Below are positions 9,330-18,633 of a stretch of DNA of 64,000 nt, piece after piece (position 1 is the stretch's first letter; each line of letters opens with the position of its first letter). Origin of the DNA: Legionella nagasakiensis (GTDB taxonomy: Bacteria; Pseudomonadota; Gammaproteobacteria; Legionellales; Legionellaceae); NCBI RefSeq assembly GCF_900639915.1, contig NZ_CAAAID010000002.1, positions 124,001 through 188,000 of the forward strand, written 5' to 3'. The notes below the pieces were generated by a model. It saw only the letters and a list, made by a program, of their open reading frames with translations. It was not told the origin of the DNA and searched no databases. Both the position numbers and the translations under genes were made by a program.

Positions 9330-10808
9330 TTAAGCGATTGATTGTGCAGCCTGTTGTGACAAACGGGCTCGTTTTGCACTTTCCACACCGGGTTGATCAA
9401 AGGCATTTATATCCCAAATAATGCTTTGGGTAAAAATTTTATGCTCGTAAAGCGCAATGAGCGCTCCTATGGTGAAAGGCGAGCAATCCTCAATGCAAAG
9501 ATGATTGAGAGGTAAATTGCCGGGAATAAAAGCGTTGGGATCCTTATCATGCACGCCATGAGCAAGTACTTTGATTTTAGCGGCTGCCATATCATTGATG
9601 ATTTGTCCTTCAAAGCTTTTTAAGGTGATGATATCGGCAGCAACTTTATGGGTTCCTTGACATAACAATTGATAATAACTATGTTGAGCTTGATTACCGG
9701 GTCCACCCCAAATCAATGGACTCGTTGCATAATGAACAGGGTTGCCTTGATTGTCGATGGATTTGCCATTGCTTTCCATATCCAGTTGTTGAATGTAAGG
9801 CATAAGTTGTTCAAATTGTTGGGCATAAGTAAGAATCAGCAGATTATGAATGGATAAAAAATTATTATTCCAAATCCCTAATAAGCCCAAGAGTACTGGT
9901 AAATTACAAGCGAATTCACGTTCACAAAAGTGTTGATCCATGCTGTTTGCACCAGCAAGAATTTGACTGAATTGCTCAAACCCTATAGCAATGGCGCCAA
10001 TAAGATTAATGGCTGAGCAAAATGAGTAGCGACCACCAATCCAATCCCAAATAGGAAGTACAGTGGAGATGCCAAATTGATGTGCTTTTTCAACCTGAGC
10101 CGTTACGGCTATAAAATGCTGATGGTGACGTTTGGGATGACCTATCCAAGCCATTGCTTTGCGGGCGTTGTACAGTGTTTCTTGTGTTGTAAAAGATTTT
10201 GATGAGACAATAAACAATGTTGTTTCTGGGTTAAGTTTTGCGATGGTGTTGTTAACGCTGTTGGGATCGACATCAGATATAAAATGATAGCCAAAATCGG
10301 GTGAAGTGTACTCAGCCAGTGCTTTGATGCAAAATCTTGGCCCCAAGTCTGATCCCCCCATCCCAATATTGACGATGTCGCGAATTGGTTGGCCGGAAAA
10401 ACCAAGCCATTGTTTGTTTCTAATCTGTTCAACCAATAGACGCATTTCATTGCGGGTTGCAATGACTTCTTCCATGATGTTGTGGCCATCCACCCAAATT
10501 GGTGTATTTCCTGATGCACGTAATGCCGTATGAAGTGCTGGCCGGTCTTCGCTGCGATTTACTTTATTACCATTCATTAATCCTTGGATTTTTTCTTCCA
10601 AAGAACAATGTTGAGCTAAAGAAAATAATAGTTCGAGCGTATGATCGGTGATGTGCTGATTAGAATAATCAAGGTGGATATGACAGGCTGTATGTTGACG
10701 TGTTGGATGGAGCGACCCTGGCTTGCTGCGATTTAGCGTTTGAGAGCGCAAGATTTGGGCGTGCTCGTCCAATGATTTCCATAGATTTTTTTTTGTCAAC
10801 TGCTTCAT
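9330..10808 (-). CDS. pgi: Glucose-6-phosphate isomerase
   Basis: The 492-residue enzyme interconverts glucose 6-phosphate and fructose 6-phosphate in the cytoplasm. The phosphate-binding segments FIVSSKSFTTQET and IGGRYSFCSAINL are clear. So are the catalytic region MESNGKSIDN and the late HKVAADIITL segment. It is shorter than the roughly 550-residue enterobacterial enzyme but in line with compact PGI forms. There is no strong ribosome binding site before ATG 10808. It is divergent from the WecA-like gene. Confidence 0.96.
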   Translation of the reverse strand: MKQLTKKNLWKSLDEHAQILRSQTLNRSKPGSLHPTRQHTACHIHLDYSNQHITDHTLELLFSLAQHCSLEEKIQGLMNGNKVNRSEDRPALHTALRASGNTPIWVDGHNIMEEVIATRNEMRLLVEQIRNKQWLGFSGQPIRDIVNIGMGGSDLGPRFCIKALAEYTSPDFGYHFISDVDPNSVNNTIAKLNPETTLFIVSSKSFTTQETLYNARKAMAWIGHPKRHHQHFIAVTAQVEKAHQFGISTVLPIWDWIGGRYSFCSAINLIGAIAIGFEQFSQILAGANSMDQHFCEREFACNLPVLLGLLGIWNNNFLSIHNLLILTYAQQFEQLMPYIQQLDMESNGKSIDNQGNPVHYATSPLIWGGPGNQAQHSYYQLLCQGTHKVAADIITLKSFEGQIINDMAAAKIKVLAHGVHDKDPNAFIPGNLPLNHLCIEDCSPFTIGALIALYEHKIFTQSIIWDINAFDQPGVESAKRARLSQQAAQSIA

Positions 10809-10932
10809 GAGAATTCGCCATTTTTGATGTTAAAATACCATTAACTGATAAAATGATAAAGTTTCATTAAAAAAGAAAGACGCTTATCGGGTAGATTTTT
10901 ATTAATACAACACCCTGAAAGAAGAGAGGCGG

Positions 10933-11982
10933 ATGTTTTATTTAATTTTTATAATTTTTACTGTTTTTTTGTTGTCCTTTATACTGACTGGGCTGGTAAG
11001 ACAGTATGCGTTGTCTAAAAAGATTTTAGACGTTCCTAACCAACGCAGTTCACATACTTTGCCTACACCACGAGGCGGAGGAATGGCCTTCCTCATTGGA
11101 TTTTTAATGGCTGTTTTCATTCTGGCTTATATTGAGTTGATTTCCTATTCTGAAGCCGTCGCATTGATAGGTTCAGGTCTGTGGATTGCTTTGTTAGGTT
11201 TTTTGGATGACCATGGGCATATTCCCGCACGCTGGCGATTGGTTGGTCATTTTATTGCGGTAGGTTTTGCTGTGCATTGGCTTGGCGGCATGCCGGCATT
11301 TGCTTTGGGACCATGGAGTTTATCTTCTGGCTTGTTGCTGAATTTCTTGGCTGTTATTTGTTTTGTATGGCTTGTTAATCTTTATAATTTCATGGACGGT
11401 ATTAATGGATTAGCCGGTATGGAAGCCGTGTGTGTATGTCTTGGTGGGGCACTACTGTATTTGTTAGCTGGCTATCCTGGTCAGGCGATATTGCCGGTAG
11501 TTCTTGCTACCGCGGTGGCTGGATTTTTGCCTTGGAATTTTCCTGTCGCTCGAATTTTTATGGGGGATGCCGGCAGCGGATTTTTAGGATTGATGATTGG
11601 GATTTTATCCATAGAGGCGGCGACGGTTGATTCCTTGTTTTTATGGTGCTGGCTTATCCTGCTTGGGGTTTTTATTGTGGATGCTACGTTGACTTTGTTG
11701 CGTCGCATGATGCAAGGTGATAAGCTCTATGAGGCTCATCGCAGTCATGCCTATCAGCAAGCCACCCATCGTTATCATAGTCACGTACTGGTAACATGTA
11801 CGGTTTTAATGCTTAATGTATTTTGGTTACTGCCAATAGCCATCGCGGTTGTAAAAGGATACGTTAGTGGCTTTATTGGATTATCCATTGCCTATTTACC
11901 GCTAATCTTGCTAGCCTCCAGGCTTGGCGCCGGTAAAAAGAATTTACCTGACTGTTATCCAAAAAATAATCAAATTTTATAA
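10933..11982 (+). CDS. Glycosyltransferase family 4 (WecA/WbpL-like polyprenyl-phosphate sugar-phosphate transferase)
   Basis: This 349-residue integral membrane protein has about ten helices. It carries PNQRSSHTLPTPRGGG near residue 37, LGFLDDHGHIPARWRL (the DD pair), NLYNFMDGINGLAG, and RIFMGDAGSGFLG. These are the cytoplasmic-loop motifs of the MraY/WecA superfamily. It would move a HexNAc-1-phosphate onto undecaprenyl phosphate to begin O-antigen or another surface glycan. WbpL-like is the closest subtype by eye. GAGGCGG immediately precedes ATG 10933. The gene stands alone. Confidence 0.92.
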   Translation: MFYLIFIIFTVFLLSFILTGLVRQYALSKKILDVPNQRSSHTLPTPRGGGMAFLIGFLMAVFILAYIELISYSEAVALIGSGLWIALLGFLDDHGHIPARWRLVGHFIAVGFAVHWLGGMPAFALGPWSLSSGLLLNFLAVICFVWLVNLYNFMDGINGLAGMEAVCVCLGGALLYLLAGYPGQAILPVVLATAVAGFLPWNFPVARIFMGDAGSGFLGLMIGILSIEAATVDSLFLWCWLILLGVFIVDATLTLLRRMMQGDKLYEAHRSHAYQQATHRYHSHVLVTCTVLMLNVFWLLPIAIAVVKGYVSGFIGLSIAYLPLILLASRLGAGKKNLPDCYPKNNQIL

Positions 11983-11984
11983 TT

Positions 11985-12004
11985 CTTAATATTATGTTAA
12001 GAAT
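11985..12004 (+). promoter_or_regulatory. PmrA-box-like site upstream of csrA
   Basis: The sequence CTTAATATTATGTTAAGAAT fits the Legionella PmrA direct repeat (cTTAATatT, two bases, repeat). The first copy is exact and the second keeps TTAA and the last T. TAGAAT at 12012-12017 is a possible -10. The same bases form an 8-bp inverted repeat (11982-11989 with 11997-12004), so a terminator for the upstream gene is the competing reading. Confidence 0.45.
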
Positions 12005-12059
12005 CATTCGGTAGAATAACAATCGTACAGTAAATTAATTGTTATTTTATTCAAACTGA

Positions 12060-12127
12060 TATCACCTGGCGTACCATGGAAGCGTTCTATGGAAGATAAA
12101 GGTGATGACTGTTAGGGAGATTTAATT
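12060..12127 (+). promoter_or_regulatory. csrA leader with GGA motifs and stem
   Basis: ATCACCT (12061-12067) pairs with AGGTGAT (12100-12106). The loop between them holds two ATGGA motifs (12076-12080 and 12089-12093), and the ribosome binding site itself is AGGGAGA (12114-12120). CsrA binds GGA in such contexts, so autoregulation is plausible but inferred. Confidence 0.4.
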
Positions 12128-12322
12128 ATGTTGATTTTGACTCGCCGTATTGGTGAAACATTAATTATTGGGGACGATGTAAATATTACTGTCTTGGGAG
12201 TGAAAGGAAATCAGGTACGCCTGGGTATTAATGCACCCAAAGATGTTTCTGTACATCGTGAAGAGATTTATCTGCGAATCCAGCAGGAAAAACAAGGCAG
12301 TGATGCTGAAGAAGTTGTTTAA
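12128..12322 (+). CDS. csrA: Carbon storage regulator CsrA
   Basis: The 64-residue protein matches CsrA throughout: [17 protein letters not shown], then [24 protein letters not shown] with the RNA-contacting L4 and R44 region intact, and a short acidic tail. CsrA is a homodimeric RNA-binding protein that blocks or stabilises target mRNAs. In Legionella it represses transmissive-phase traits and many effectors until RsmY/Z titrate it. AGGGAGA seven bases before the ATG is a strong ribosome binding site. It is monocistronic, with a hairpin just after it. Confidence 0.97.
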   Translation: MLILTRRIGETLIIGDDVNITVLGVKGNQVRLGINAPKDVSVHREEIYLRIQQEKQGSDAEEVV

Positions 12323-12348
12323 TACCGAATTCCATTCACAGTCTTCCC

Positions 12349-12375
12349 GTCCCGAGCAACAAAGATGTTCGGGAC
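12349..12375. terminator. Hairpin between convergent csrA and birA
   Basis: GTCCCGAGCA (12349-12358) pairs with TGTTCGGGAC (12366-12375), ten pairs with one G-U. It lies 26 bases after the csrA stop and directly against the birA stop, so it can serve both directions. Confidence 0.7.
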
Positions 12376-12376
12376 G

Positions 12377-13369
12377 TTATTCCACTCCATGCAAAGACGT
12401 ATCCCCAGATGACAAATAATGTGCTTTGCCGTCTTTATCCACTAAAATAAGCTGACCTGCCTCATTGACTCCTTGTGCTTGACCGCATAAAAAACCCAAC
12501 GGATAATTGACACGGATCACTTGATTCTTCAGGTAGTCCACTCGCTGCCATTGCTCTTGAAAAAAAGAAAAGCCATGAAGAAGGAATTGTTGGAGGGTGT
12601 CATAAAGCTGCATGATAAGTTGAACAATTAAGAGATTACGATCCCATGGTTGTCCCGTGATGTCATATAAAGAACACCATGGCCTATCCAGCGGAAGCTG
12701 ATGGTTCGTGGCTGAATTAACATTCAATCCAATGCCAATGACCACTTCGGTTATACCATGGCTTTCAGCGTTAATTTCGATAAGACTCCCGCATAATTTT
12801 TTCCCATTCCACAGAAGGTCGTTTGGCCATTTGACACGAATGCCTTCATGAATATTTAATTTTTCCAGAGCGGATAGTATAGCCAGGCTAACGACCAGAC
12901 TCATACCCGATAACTGGGATAGATCGCAATTAAAAGACCAACGAGAAGAAAGATAAATATTTTCTCCAAAGGGAGAATGCCAATGTCTGCCAAAACGGCC
13001 GCGTCCTTCCGTTTGCCTTTCCGCACAGCAAATATCCATGGACATGCTTTGCGGCAATTCTTTTAAGAAACGATTTGTGGAGTCGATGGAGGCAAAAAGA
13101 TGAACATGCAGAGGCAGAGGAAAATCGTTGCCTATTAACGCTTGATGAATGGTGATTTCATCAAGAAACTTTATTGGGCTTGCCAGGCGATATCCTTGTT
13201 GTGGAATTGTAAGAATGGGTACGCTTAAGTCAACCAGCTGTTTGATCTGTTTCCAGACGGCCGTGCGTGATATCCCCAGGAGAATTCCTAACTGATTACC
13301 ACTATGGCATAAGCCGTCTGCAAGTGCGTTAAGAATTTTTATTTGAGTAGCGCTAAATGTTTTCATCAT
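12377..13369 (-). CDS. birA: Bifunctional biotin-[acetyl-CoA carboxylase] ligase / biotin repressor BirA
   Basis: The 330-residue protein joins biotin to the carboxylase carrier protein and may repress biotin genes. The N-terminal winged helix (LGILLGISRTAVWKQIKQL, about residues 28-46) is present. The ligase core has DSTNRFL, the biotinyl-AMP loop GRGRFGRHWHSP, and VKWPNDLLWNGKKLCG, and a C-terminal SH3-like cap follows. It overlaps the end of the upstream PPTase gene by 17 bases. accA, whose pathway uses biotin, lies beyond on the other strand. Confidence 0.95.
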   Translation of the reverse strand: MMKTFSATQIKILNALADGLCHSGNQLGILLGISRTAVWKQIKQLVDLSVPILTIPQQGYRLASPIKFLDEITIHQALIGNDFPLPLHVHLFASIDSTNRFLKELPQSMSMDICCAERQTEGRGRFGRHWHSPFGENIYLSSRWSFNCDLSQLSGMSLVVSLAILSALEKLNIHEGIRVKWPNDLLWNGKKLCGSLIEINAESHGITEVVIGIGLNVNSATNHQLPLDRPWCSLYDITGQPWDRNLLIVQLIMQLYDTLQQFLLHGFSFFQEQWQRVDYLKNQVIRVNYPLGFLCGQAQGVNEAGQLILVDKDGKAHYLSSGDTSLHGVE

Positions 13370-14123
13370 GCAATACGCTTAATTCATTGAGCGCCAGGTA
13401 GCGAATTTCTTGAATGCCTGGATTATAACAAAGTGCTGCACAGCTGGCGATTTTAGGTGCAAACGATGTAATTCGCCAAGCTTGTTGATGCAAGGAATCA
13501 TAAATCATTTGTTTTTCTGATGGCAAAATGGGAAGGGTGATTTGTTTTGTTGGATAACTTAATCCTAATCCGCAGGCTTTGATCAAGGCTTCTTTTTGTG
13601 CCCAGATATGAAAAAAACCAAATGGTTTCAATGAGCTAGGTAGAGCAAGTAACGCTTCATACTCTTCCTCTGAAAAAAGATGATTGGCGATGCCCTCATA
13701 AGGGCGTGCGGAAAAAAATTCAATATCAACACCTAAAGGATAGTCTTTGCCTACAGCAAGTAATGCCGTATCTTGAGAATGGCTTATATTAAATTGAATA
13801 GGAGGGGTGTTAAGAAGCATTGGTTTTCCATGAGGACTGTATGCAAACTTAAGTTGATGAGGAAGAAGACGAAGGTATCGGGCAAGAATAAGACGTAGTA
13901 CAGCGCGAGCTATCGTAAAACGTCGGCGATGGCGAGCAAAATAATAACGCTTAGCCCGTTCCTGCTCGTCTGTAATGAGTAAGGATTTGGCACCAGCAAA
14001 TTCTGCCTCAAGAGAAAATTGCCAGACATCAATGCGCTCCTGATGCAAGTTGCAATCTTGAAGAGGAAGGGCTTTAAATGAAGGCATATGGCATCCGATT
14101 ACAGATGAGGTTATACTTCGCAT
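13353..14123 (-). CDS. 4'-Phosphopantetheinyl transferase, Sfp type
   Basis: The 256-residue protein has the full Sfp-type pattern: FNISHSQDTALLAVG, the metal-binding LGVDIEFFSARP, and FFHIWAQKEALIKACGLGLS. Sfp-type enzymes attach phosphopantetheine from CoA to carrier domains of peptide and polyketide synthases. A natural client is the NRPS at the left edge of the window; that link is inferred. A start at 14123 with GGAA upstream is chosen; ATG 14087 is an alternative. It overlaps birA and is divergent from accA. Confidence 0.93.
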   Translation of the reverse strand: MRSITSSVIGCHMPSFKALPLQDCNLHQERIDVWQFSLEAEFAGAKSLLITDEQERAKRYYFARHRRRFTIARAVLRLILARYLRLLPHQLKFAYSPHGKPMLLNTPPIQFNISHSQDTALLAVGKDYPLGVDIEFFSARPYEGIANHLFSEEEYEALLALPSSLKPFGFFHIWAQKEALIKACGLGLSYPTKQITLPILPSEKQMIYDSLHQQAWRITSFAPKIASCAALCYNPGIQEIRYLALNELSVLHDENI

Positions 14124-14234
14124 ATTTATTCCAAAGGCAATGCAATAGAATAAAATGCCTAAGTCTGATTACATTAAACTTTAATGTATGTGACGATAAT
14201 AACGTATAACGAAAAATTCACCAATGAGTAACGA

Positions 14235-15188
14235 ATGAGTCGACAATTTTTGGATTTTGAGCAACCGATTGAAGAGTTGAATCAGAAAATTGAAGCGCTG
14301 CGCATGGTAGGAAGCGATAGCGATATTAATCTGAGCGAAGAGATTTCTCGTCTTGAAGCAAAATGCCAGGAATTAACTGCTCATGTTTTTGCGCATCTTG
14401 AACCTTGGCAAGTAGCGCAAATGGCAAGACATCCCTTGCGCCCGCAAACGACGGATTATATCGAGCATTTGTTTACTGACTTTCAGGAATTGCATGGTGA
14501 TCGTCATTATTCATCAGCACCGGCTATCATTGGTGGTCTGGCGCGTTTTCACGGTGAACCTGTTATGATTTTAGGGCATCAAAAAGGAAAACGTACCAAA
14601 GAAAAGGTTTATCGTAATTTTGGTATGGCACGTCCGGAGGAATACCGTAAAGCATTGCGCTTGATGAACATGGCGGAAAAATTTGAATTACCGTTGTTTA
14701 CCTTTATTGATACCGCTGGCGCTTATCCGGGCATTGGCGCTGAAGAACGTAATCAGTCAGAAGCAATCGCCCGAAATCTTTTTGAAATGTCAAAGCTTAA
14801 AACCCAGATTATTTGTGTGATTACAGGAGAGGCTGGCTCAGGGGGGGCTTTGGCTATTGGCGTTGGTGACCGTGTCATCATGTTGCAATACGCTATTTAT
14901 TCAGTTATTTCTCCGGAAGGTTGTGCTTCCATTCTCTGGAAAGACCCTGCTAAAGCCAGTGAAGCGGCAAGAGCCATGGGTATTACCGCCGATAAAATTT
15001 TTGAAAACAACTTGATTGATCGTGTTGTGGATGAGCCATTAGGCGGCGCTCACCGCAATGTTGCAGAGATGATGACTCGTTTGAATTCTATTTTAATGGA
15101 AGAATTACGCGCGCTCAAAGCGCTTTCCTTGGATGACTTATTGGCACAGCGTTATAAGAAATTCATGGCAATGGGGGCTTGTGACTGA
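14235..15188 (+). CDS. accA: Acetyl-CoA carboxylase carboxyltransferase subunit alpha
   Basis: The 317-residue protein is a full-length AccA, partner of AccD in making malonyl-CoA for fatty-acid synthesis. It has the N-terminal coiled segment ([16 protein letters not shown]), [49 protein letters not shown], and the oxyanion segment [12 protein letters not shown]. Its stop overlaps the tilS GTG by eight bases, so the two are probably co-transcribed, as in other gammaproteobacteria. Confidence 0.97.
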   Translation: MSRQFLDFEQPIEELNQKIEALRMVGSDSDINLSEEISRLEAKCQELTAHVFAHLEPWQVAQMARHPLRPQTTDYIEHLFTDFQELHGDRHYSSAPAIIGGLARFHGEPVMILGHQKGKRTKEKVYRNFGMARPEEYRKALRLMNMAEKFELPLFTFIDTAGAYPGIGAEERNQSEAIARNLFEMSKLKTQIICVITGEAGSGGALAIGVGDRVIMLQYAIYSVISPEGCASILWKDPAKASEAARAMGITADKIFENNLIDRVVDEPLGGAHRNVAEMMTRLNSILMEELRALKALSLDDLLAQRYKKFMAMGACD

Positions 15189-16497
15189 ATTCTCGTTATT
15201 AAGCAACGATTGGCTTAAACGGTTGTCCACTTACCACCGGTTATTTGTTGGGTTTAGCGGCGGGCTTGATTCGACCGTATTATTGCATAGCCTGGTTCTC
15301 CAACCTAATTTACGTGATAAAATACATGCCGTTCACATTCATCATGGTCTCAGCACCAATGCGGATGTCTGGCAGACTCATTGCCAGTGCTGGTGTGATG
15401 TACGTTCAATTCCCTTTATTGCCCGACAAGTTAAAGTTAACGACTATTCAAATATTGAAGAAAAGGCAAGAATCGCTCGTTATAACCAGTTTTCTTCATT
15501 ACTGTCAGAAAAAGATTGTCTTTTATTAGCGCACCATGCGGATGACCAGGCTGAAACGGTGTTGTTGCAGTTATTGCGAGGCGCGGGTGTTGACGGATTG
15601 GCTGCTATGGCTGCAGAGGCATCGATGGCAAAGGGAAGATTGGCAAGACCATTATTGGCGTTTACCCGACAGACATTAGAAGCGTATGCTCGCCATTATG
15701 GGCTTGATTGGATTGAGGATGAAAGTAATCAGAACACTGCTTTCTCTCGTAATTACCTGCGCCATCATGTGATGCCTTTGTTGCGTGCCAAGTGGCCCAG
15801 TGTGGCTATGAGTTTGGCCCGTAGTGCAAGCCATTGCCAACAAGCTAAAATAAATCTTGAAACATTGGCTGCTCTGGATTGTGAGCACCTGACTGAACAG
15901 GCCAATTGCTTATCTTTATCGTTTCTTTTGCCACTAAGTCGTGCTCGCCTGGAGAATGTCTTGCGAGTTTGGTTGAAAAGAAACCAAGTTCGTCTACCGT
16001 CTACCATTATGCTGCAACGATTGATTGATGAGTTAATTTTTGCTAATCAGGATGCCAATCCTTGTGTGCAATGGGACATGGTCGAAGTAAGACGGTATCA
16101 GCAAACGCTTCATTTGCTGAAAAATCAAGAAGTAACCGATCTTAAAGAAAGACGAGAATGGTTCACATTTCCTCAACCATTATCGCTTGATGCCTTGGGA
16201 TATTTACATGCTGAGCCAGCAAAGAAAGGATTACAAGTGCCACCCGGCAGTCGTATAGAGATTCGCTTTCGCCAAGGAGGGGAAACAATGTGTTGGCATG
16301 GACAAACAAAGCAACTTAAAAAATTGCTGCAACAGTGGCGAATACCTCCCTGGCAACGTGATTCTGTTCCACTCATTTATCTCGATGGTCGCCTTGCCTC
16401 CGTCGTAGGATTTGCAGTGAGTGATCATTTTTATGGTTTGGGTTCTGCTTATCATGTCCAATTAAAAAATCATTCTGTTGAGTGTTTTGCTTTATAA
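15181..16497 (+). CDS. tilS: tRNA(Ile)-lysidine synthase
   Basis: TilS changes C34 of the CAU-anticodon tRNA-Ile to lysidine so that it reads AUA. The PP-loop SGGLDST is near residue 25, and the N-type ATPase part has [24 protein letters not shown] and [16 protein letters not shown]. The C-terminal substrate-binding domain follows ([12 protein letters not shown]). I chose GTG 15181, preceded by GGGG, giving 438 residues, close to the family's usual 430. Upstream starts such as ATG 15133 would run far into accA. Confidence 0.94.
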   Translation: MTEFSLLSNDWLKRLSTYHRLFVGFSGGLDSTVLLHSLVLQPNLRDKIHAVHIHHGLSTNADVWQTHCQCWCDVRSIPFIARQVKVNDYSNIEEKARIARYNQFSSLLSEKDCLLLAHHADDQAETVLLQLLRGAGVDGLAAMAAEASMAKGRLARPLLAFTRQTLEAYARHYGLDWIEDESNQNTAFSRNYLRHHVMPLLRAKWPSVAMSLARSASHCQQAKINLETLAALDCEHLTEQANCLSLSFLLPLSRARLENVLRVWLKRNQVRLPSTIMLQRLIDELIFANQDANPCVQWDMVEVRRYQQTLHLLKNQEVTDLKERREWFTFPQPLSLDALGYLHAEPAKKGLQVPPGSRIEIRFRQGGETMCWHGQTKQLKKLLQQWRIPPWQRDSVPLIYLDGRLASVVGFAVSDHFYGLGSAYHVQLKNHSVECFAL

Positions 16498-16540
16498 TTG
16501 CTTACGAGTAATGGTTGTTGGGGCTTTGATTTAAACGGAT

Positions 16541-16552
16541 ATGATAATCATT
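16541..16552. promoter_or_regulatory. Fur-box-like core palindrome
   Basis: ATGATAATCATT equals the central 12 bases of the 19-bp Fur consensus, but the flanks match poorly. It lies 135 bases before the AhpD-like gene and 44 bases after tilS. A role in iron control is only a suggestion. Confidence 0.25.
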
Positions 16553-16686
16553 GATCCATCTGCCGCAGCAGGTCTGTTGTTCTTCTTTATTAAAAAAATT
16601 CTCCCTGCTCGAAGTATTTTTGCTCCAACTTGTTAACTTGTGTTTATTACTTTATGGAACTGACATAAAAATCGATAAGGAGGAAA

Positions 16687-17097
16687 ATGGTGGATTATCA
16701 AAAAATATCTGAGAAAACAGTAAAATATATATATACAGCGCATGCTAGTTTATCAGAGTCGCCTCTAAATCCACAGTTGCGCGTTTTAGTTGAGCTTAGA
16801 GCTTCACAAATCAATGGCTGCGCCTATTGTTGCTTAATTCACTCTGATGAAGCTAGAAAATTAGGGATAGAACAGAAAAAATTGGATCAGCTACCTGCTT
16901 GGACAGAAGCGACATGCTTTGACTCAAAAGAGAAACTAGCTTTAACTTGGTGTGAAACAGTGACATTACTAAGATCGGATAAACAAAAAATACGGACACA
17001 ATTGTCTGATTTTTTTAGTGCCAGGGAAATTGTAGACTTAACTTTGTCCATTTCACTGATGAATGCTCTAAATCGTATCGCTGTGAGTTTAATGTAA
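16687..17097 (+). CDS. AhpD-like carboxymuconolactone decarboxylase family protein
   Basis: The 136-residue protein has the AhpD peroxidase core: E36, C45, C48 and H52 in the stretch LVELRASQINGCAYCCLIH, matching ExxxxxxxxxCxxCxxxH. Such proteins reduce alkyl hydroperoxides through the CxxC pair. A good GGAGG site precedes ATG 16687. The gene is isolated between tilS and an MdfA-like pump gene. The gap to the latter (278 bases) shows no gene. Confidence 0.88.
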   Translation: MVDYQKISEKTVKYIYTAHASLSESPLNPQLRVLVELRASQINGCAYCCLIHSDEARKLGIEQKKLDQLPAWTEATCFDSKEKLALTWCETVTLLRSDKQKIRTQLSDFFSAREIVDLTLSISLMNALNRIAVSLM

Positions 17098-17375
17098 ATA
17101 TTTAACTGATTATTTGTGTAAATAGCAGAATTAAGTCGTCAAACACATGAAACTGATGAAAATATTTTATTTTCACATTGGCTAAATAGGAACTGCCATT
17201 TAAAGATCTAAAAACATGTCAAATAATGATAAAAGTTATATCGACTAGACAAAAAACATTCTCTATTGCAGAATGTAAGATTGATTTCAAAATTATCTTT
17301 TTGTTCGATTAATAACTCATGTTACCCAGCACAGTAAAGATGGTGTTGCGTAATATGAGTTTATAAGAGTCACTT

Positions 17376-18620
17376 ATGGTAGAGCCTTTAATCAACATTA
17401 CTCGGCGACATGCGTTCGTGTTTGCCGGGTTTTTGGTGCTTTATGAATTTTTGACCTACGTTGCGAATGACATGATCATGCCGGGCATGGTTGATGTAGT
17501 CAAAACATTTCATGGGTCAGAATCTGCTATAGCGACTTCATTAACTGCGTATGTGATGGGCGGGGCTAGTCTGCAATTATTTCTTGGGCCAATTTCCGAT
17601 CGCTACGGCCGACGGCCAGTAATGATTTTTGGGGCTTCACTTTTCTTTTTGTGCACGGTGTTTATTGCAAGTTCCCAATCGATTGAGCAGTTTTTGATCG
17701 CCCGTTTTTTTCAAGGGATGGGATTATGTTTTATTGGGGTGATTGGCTATGCAACGTTACAGGAAATCTTTGCCGAAATGGATGCCATAAAATTAATTGC
17801 GATCATGGCCAATATTTCTATATTAGCGCCTTTATTAGGGCCATTGGCAGGGGCATTTTTTATTCATTATTACAGCTGGCGTTTGATTTTTATCCTCATT
17901 GGTGGTTTGTCTTTATTGGCTTTGTGGGGATTATGGCGGTTTATGCCTGAACCTGTGGGGCAAATCAAAAGAGATGGAGAAGAAATCAAACGCATCTCCC
18001 TGACACCACGTGTTATTGCTGCTAATTACAAGCATCTGCTTTTAAATCGAACGATGTTATTGGGCTCCATTGCTTTGGGTTTATTAGGCCTGCCTTGTAT
18101 TATCTGGATTGCGCTGGCACCGGTTATCCTGATTGCGGATGCAAAACTTTCGGTGATTCAATATGGTCTATGGCAACTTCCTGTCTTTGGCGCAGCCATA
18201 TTAGGCAATTGGTTTTTACGACAGTTAACGCGATATTATTCATCTCAAAAAATTTTATGGATAGGTTCTCTTATTGTCAGTCTTGGTTTGCTGATGGTTT
18301 TTATTTTTCCTTCTTTGATGGACCATTCATTTGTCTGGATGATGCCAGGAATGATTATCTATTTTTTTGGATTAGGGGTGACCAATGCACCTTTAGATCG
18401 TTTGATTTTATTTTCTACACCAATTGCTAAAGGTACATCTTCCGCATTGATGACTATGATTTCTATGTGCATGCAAGCGTTCGGTATTGAAATTGGCAAT
18501 TACATCTACACAACGCACAACAATATCCTTTTGGGTTTTTATTGCGCGTTAGCCGGGTTAATTTACCTGATTTTTCTTGGTGGTGCTTTTTGCTTCTTAA
18601 AACGAAGTGTTAACACCTAA
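17376..18620 (+). CDS. MdfA-like multidrug efflux MFS transporter
   Basis: The 414-residue, 12-helix MFS protein closely follows E. coli MdfA. VLYEFLTYVANDMIMPGM in helix one holds the membrane-embedded acidic residue of MdfA, then come TSLTAYVMGGASLQLFLGP, the loop DRYGRRPVM, FFQGMGLCFIGVIGYA and ILAPLLGPLAGAFF. MdfA exports chloramphenicol, cationic drugs and alkali cations by proton exchange. The ribosome binding site is weak. A broken IS5-type transposase lies just downstream, so lateral arrival is possible. Confidence 0.92.
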   Translation: MVEPLINITRRHAFVFAGFLVLYEFLTYVANDMIMPGMVDVVKTFHGSESAIATSLTAYVMGGASLQLFLGPISDRYGRRPVMIFGASLFFLCTVFIASSQSIEQFLIARFFQGMGLCFIGVIGYATLQEIFAEMDAIKLIAIMANISILAPLLGPLAGAFFIHYYSWRLIFILIGGLSLLALWGLWRFMPEPVGQIKRDGEEIKRISLTPRVIAANYKHLLLNRTMLLGSIALGLLGLPCIIWIALAPVILIADAKLSVIQYGLWQLPVFGAAILGNWFLRQLTRYYSSQKILWIGSLIVSLGLLMVFIFPSLMDHSFVWMMPGMIIYFFGLGVTNAPLDRLILFSTPIAKGTSSALMTMISMCMQAFGIEIGNYIYTTHNNILLGFYCALAGLIYLIFLGGAFCFLKRSVNT

Positions 18621-18633
18621 GTTTTGTCGACAT

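Noticed and set aside
14171-14200. TTAA-rich palindrome between the PPTase gene and accA
   Set aside because: TTAAACTTTAA has the wrong spacing for a PmrA direct repeat and looks like ordinary AT-rich divergent promoter DNA.
15133-15180. Longer tilS N-terminus from ATG 15133
   Set aside because: It would overlap accA by 56 bases and add residues not needed for the PP-loop fold; GTG 15181 with GGGG is better.
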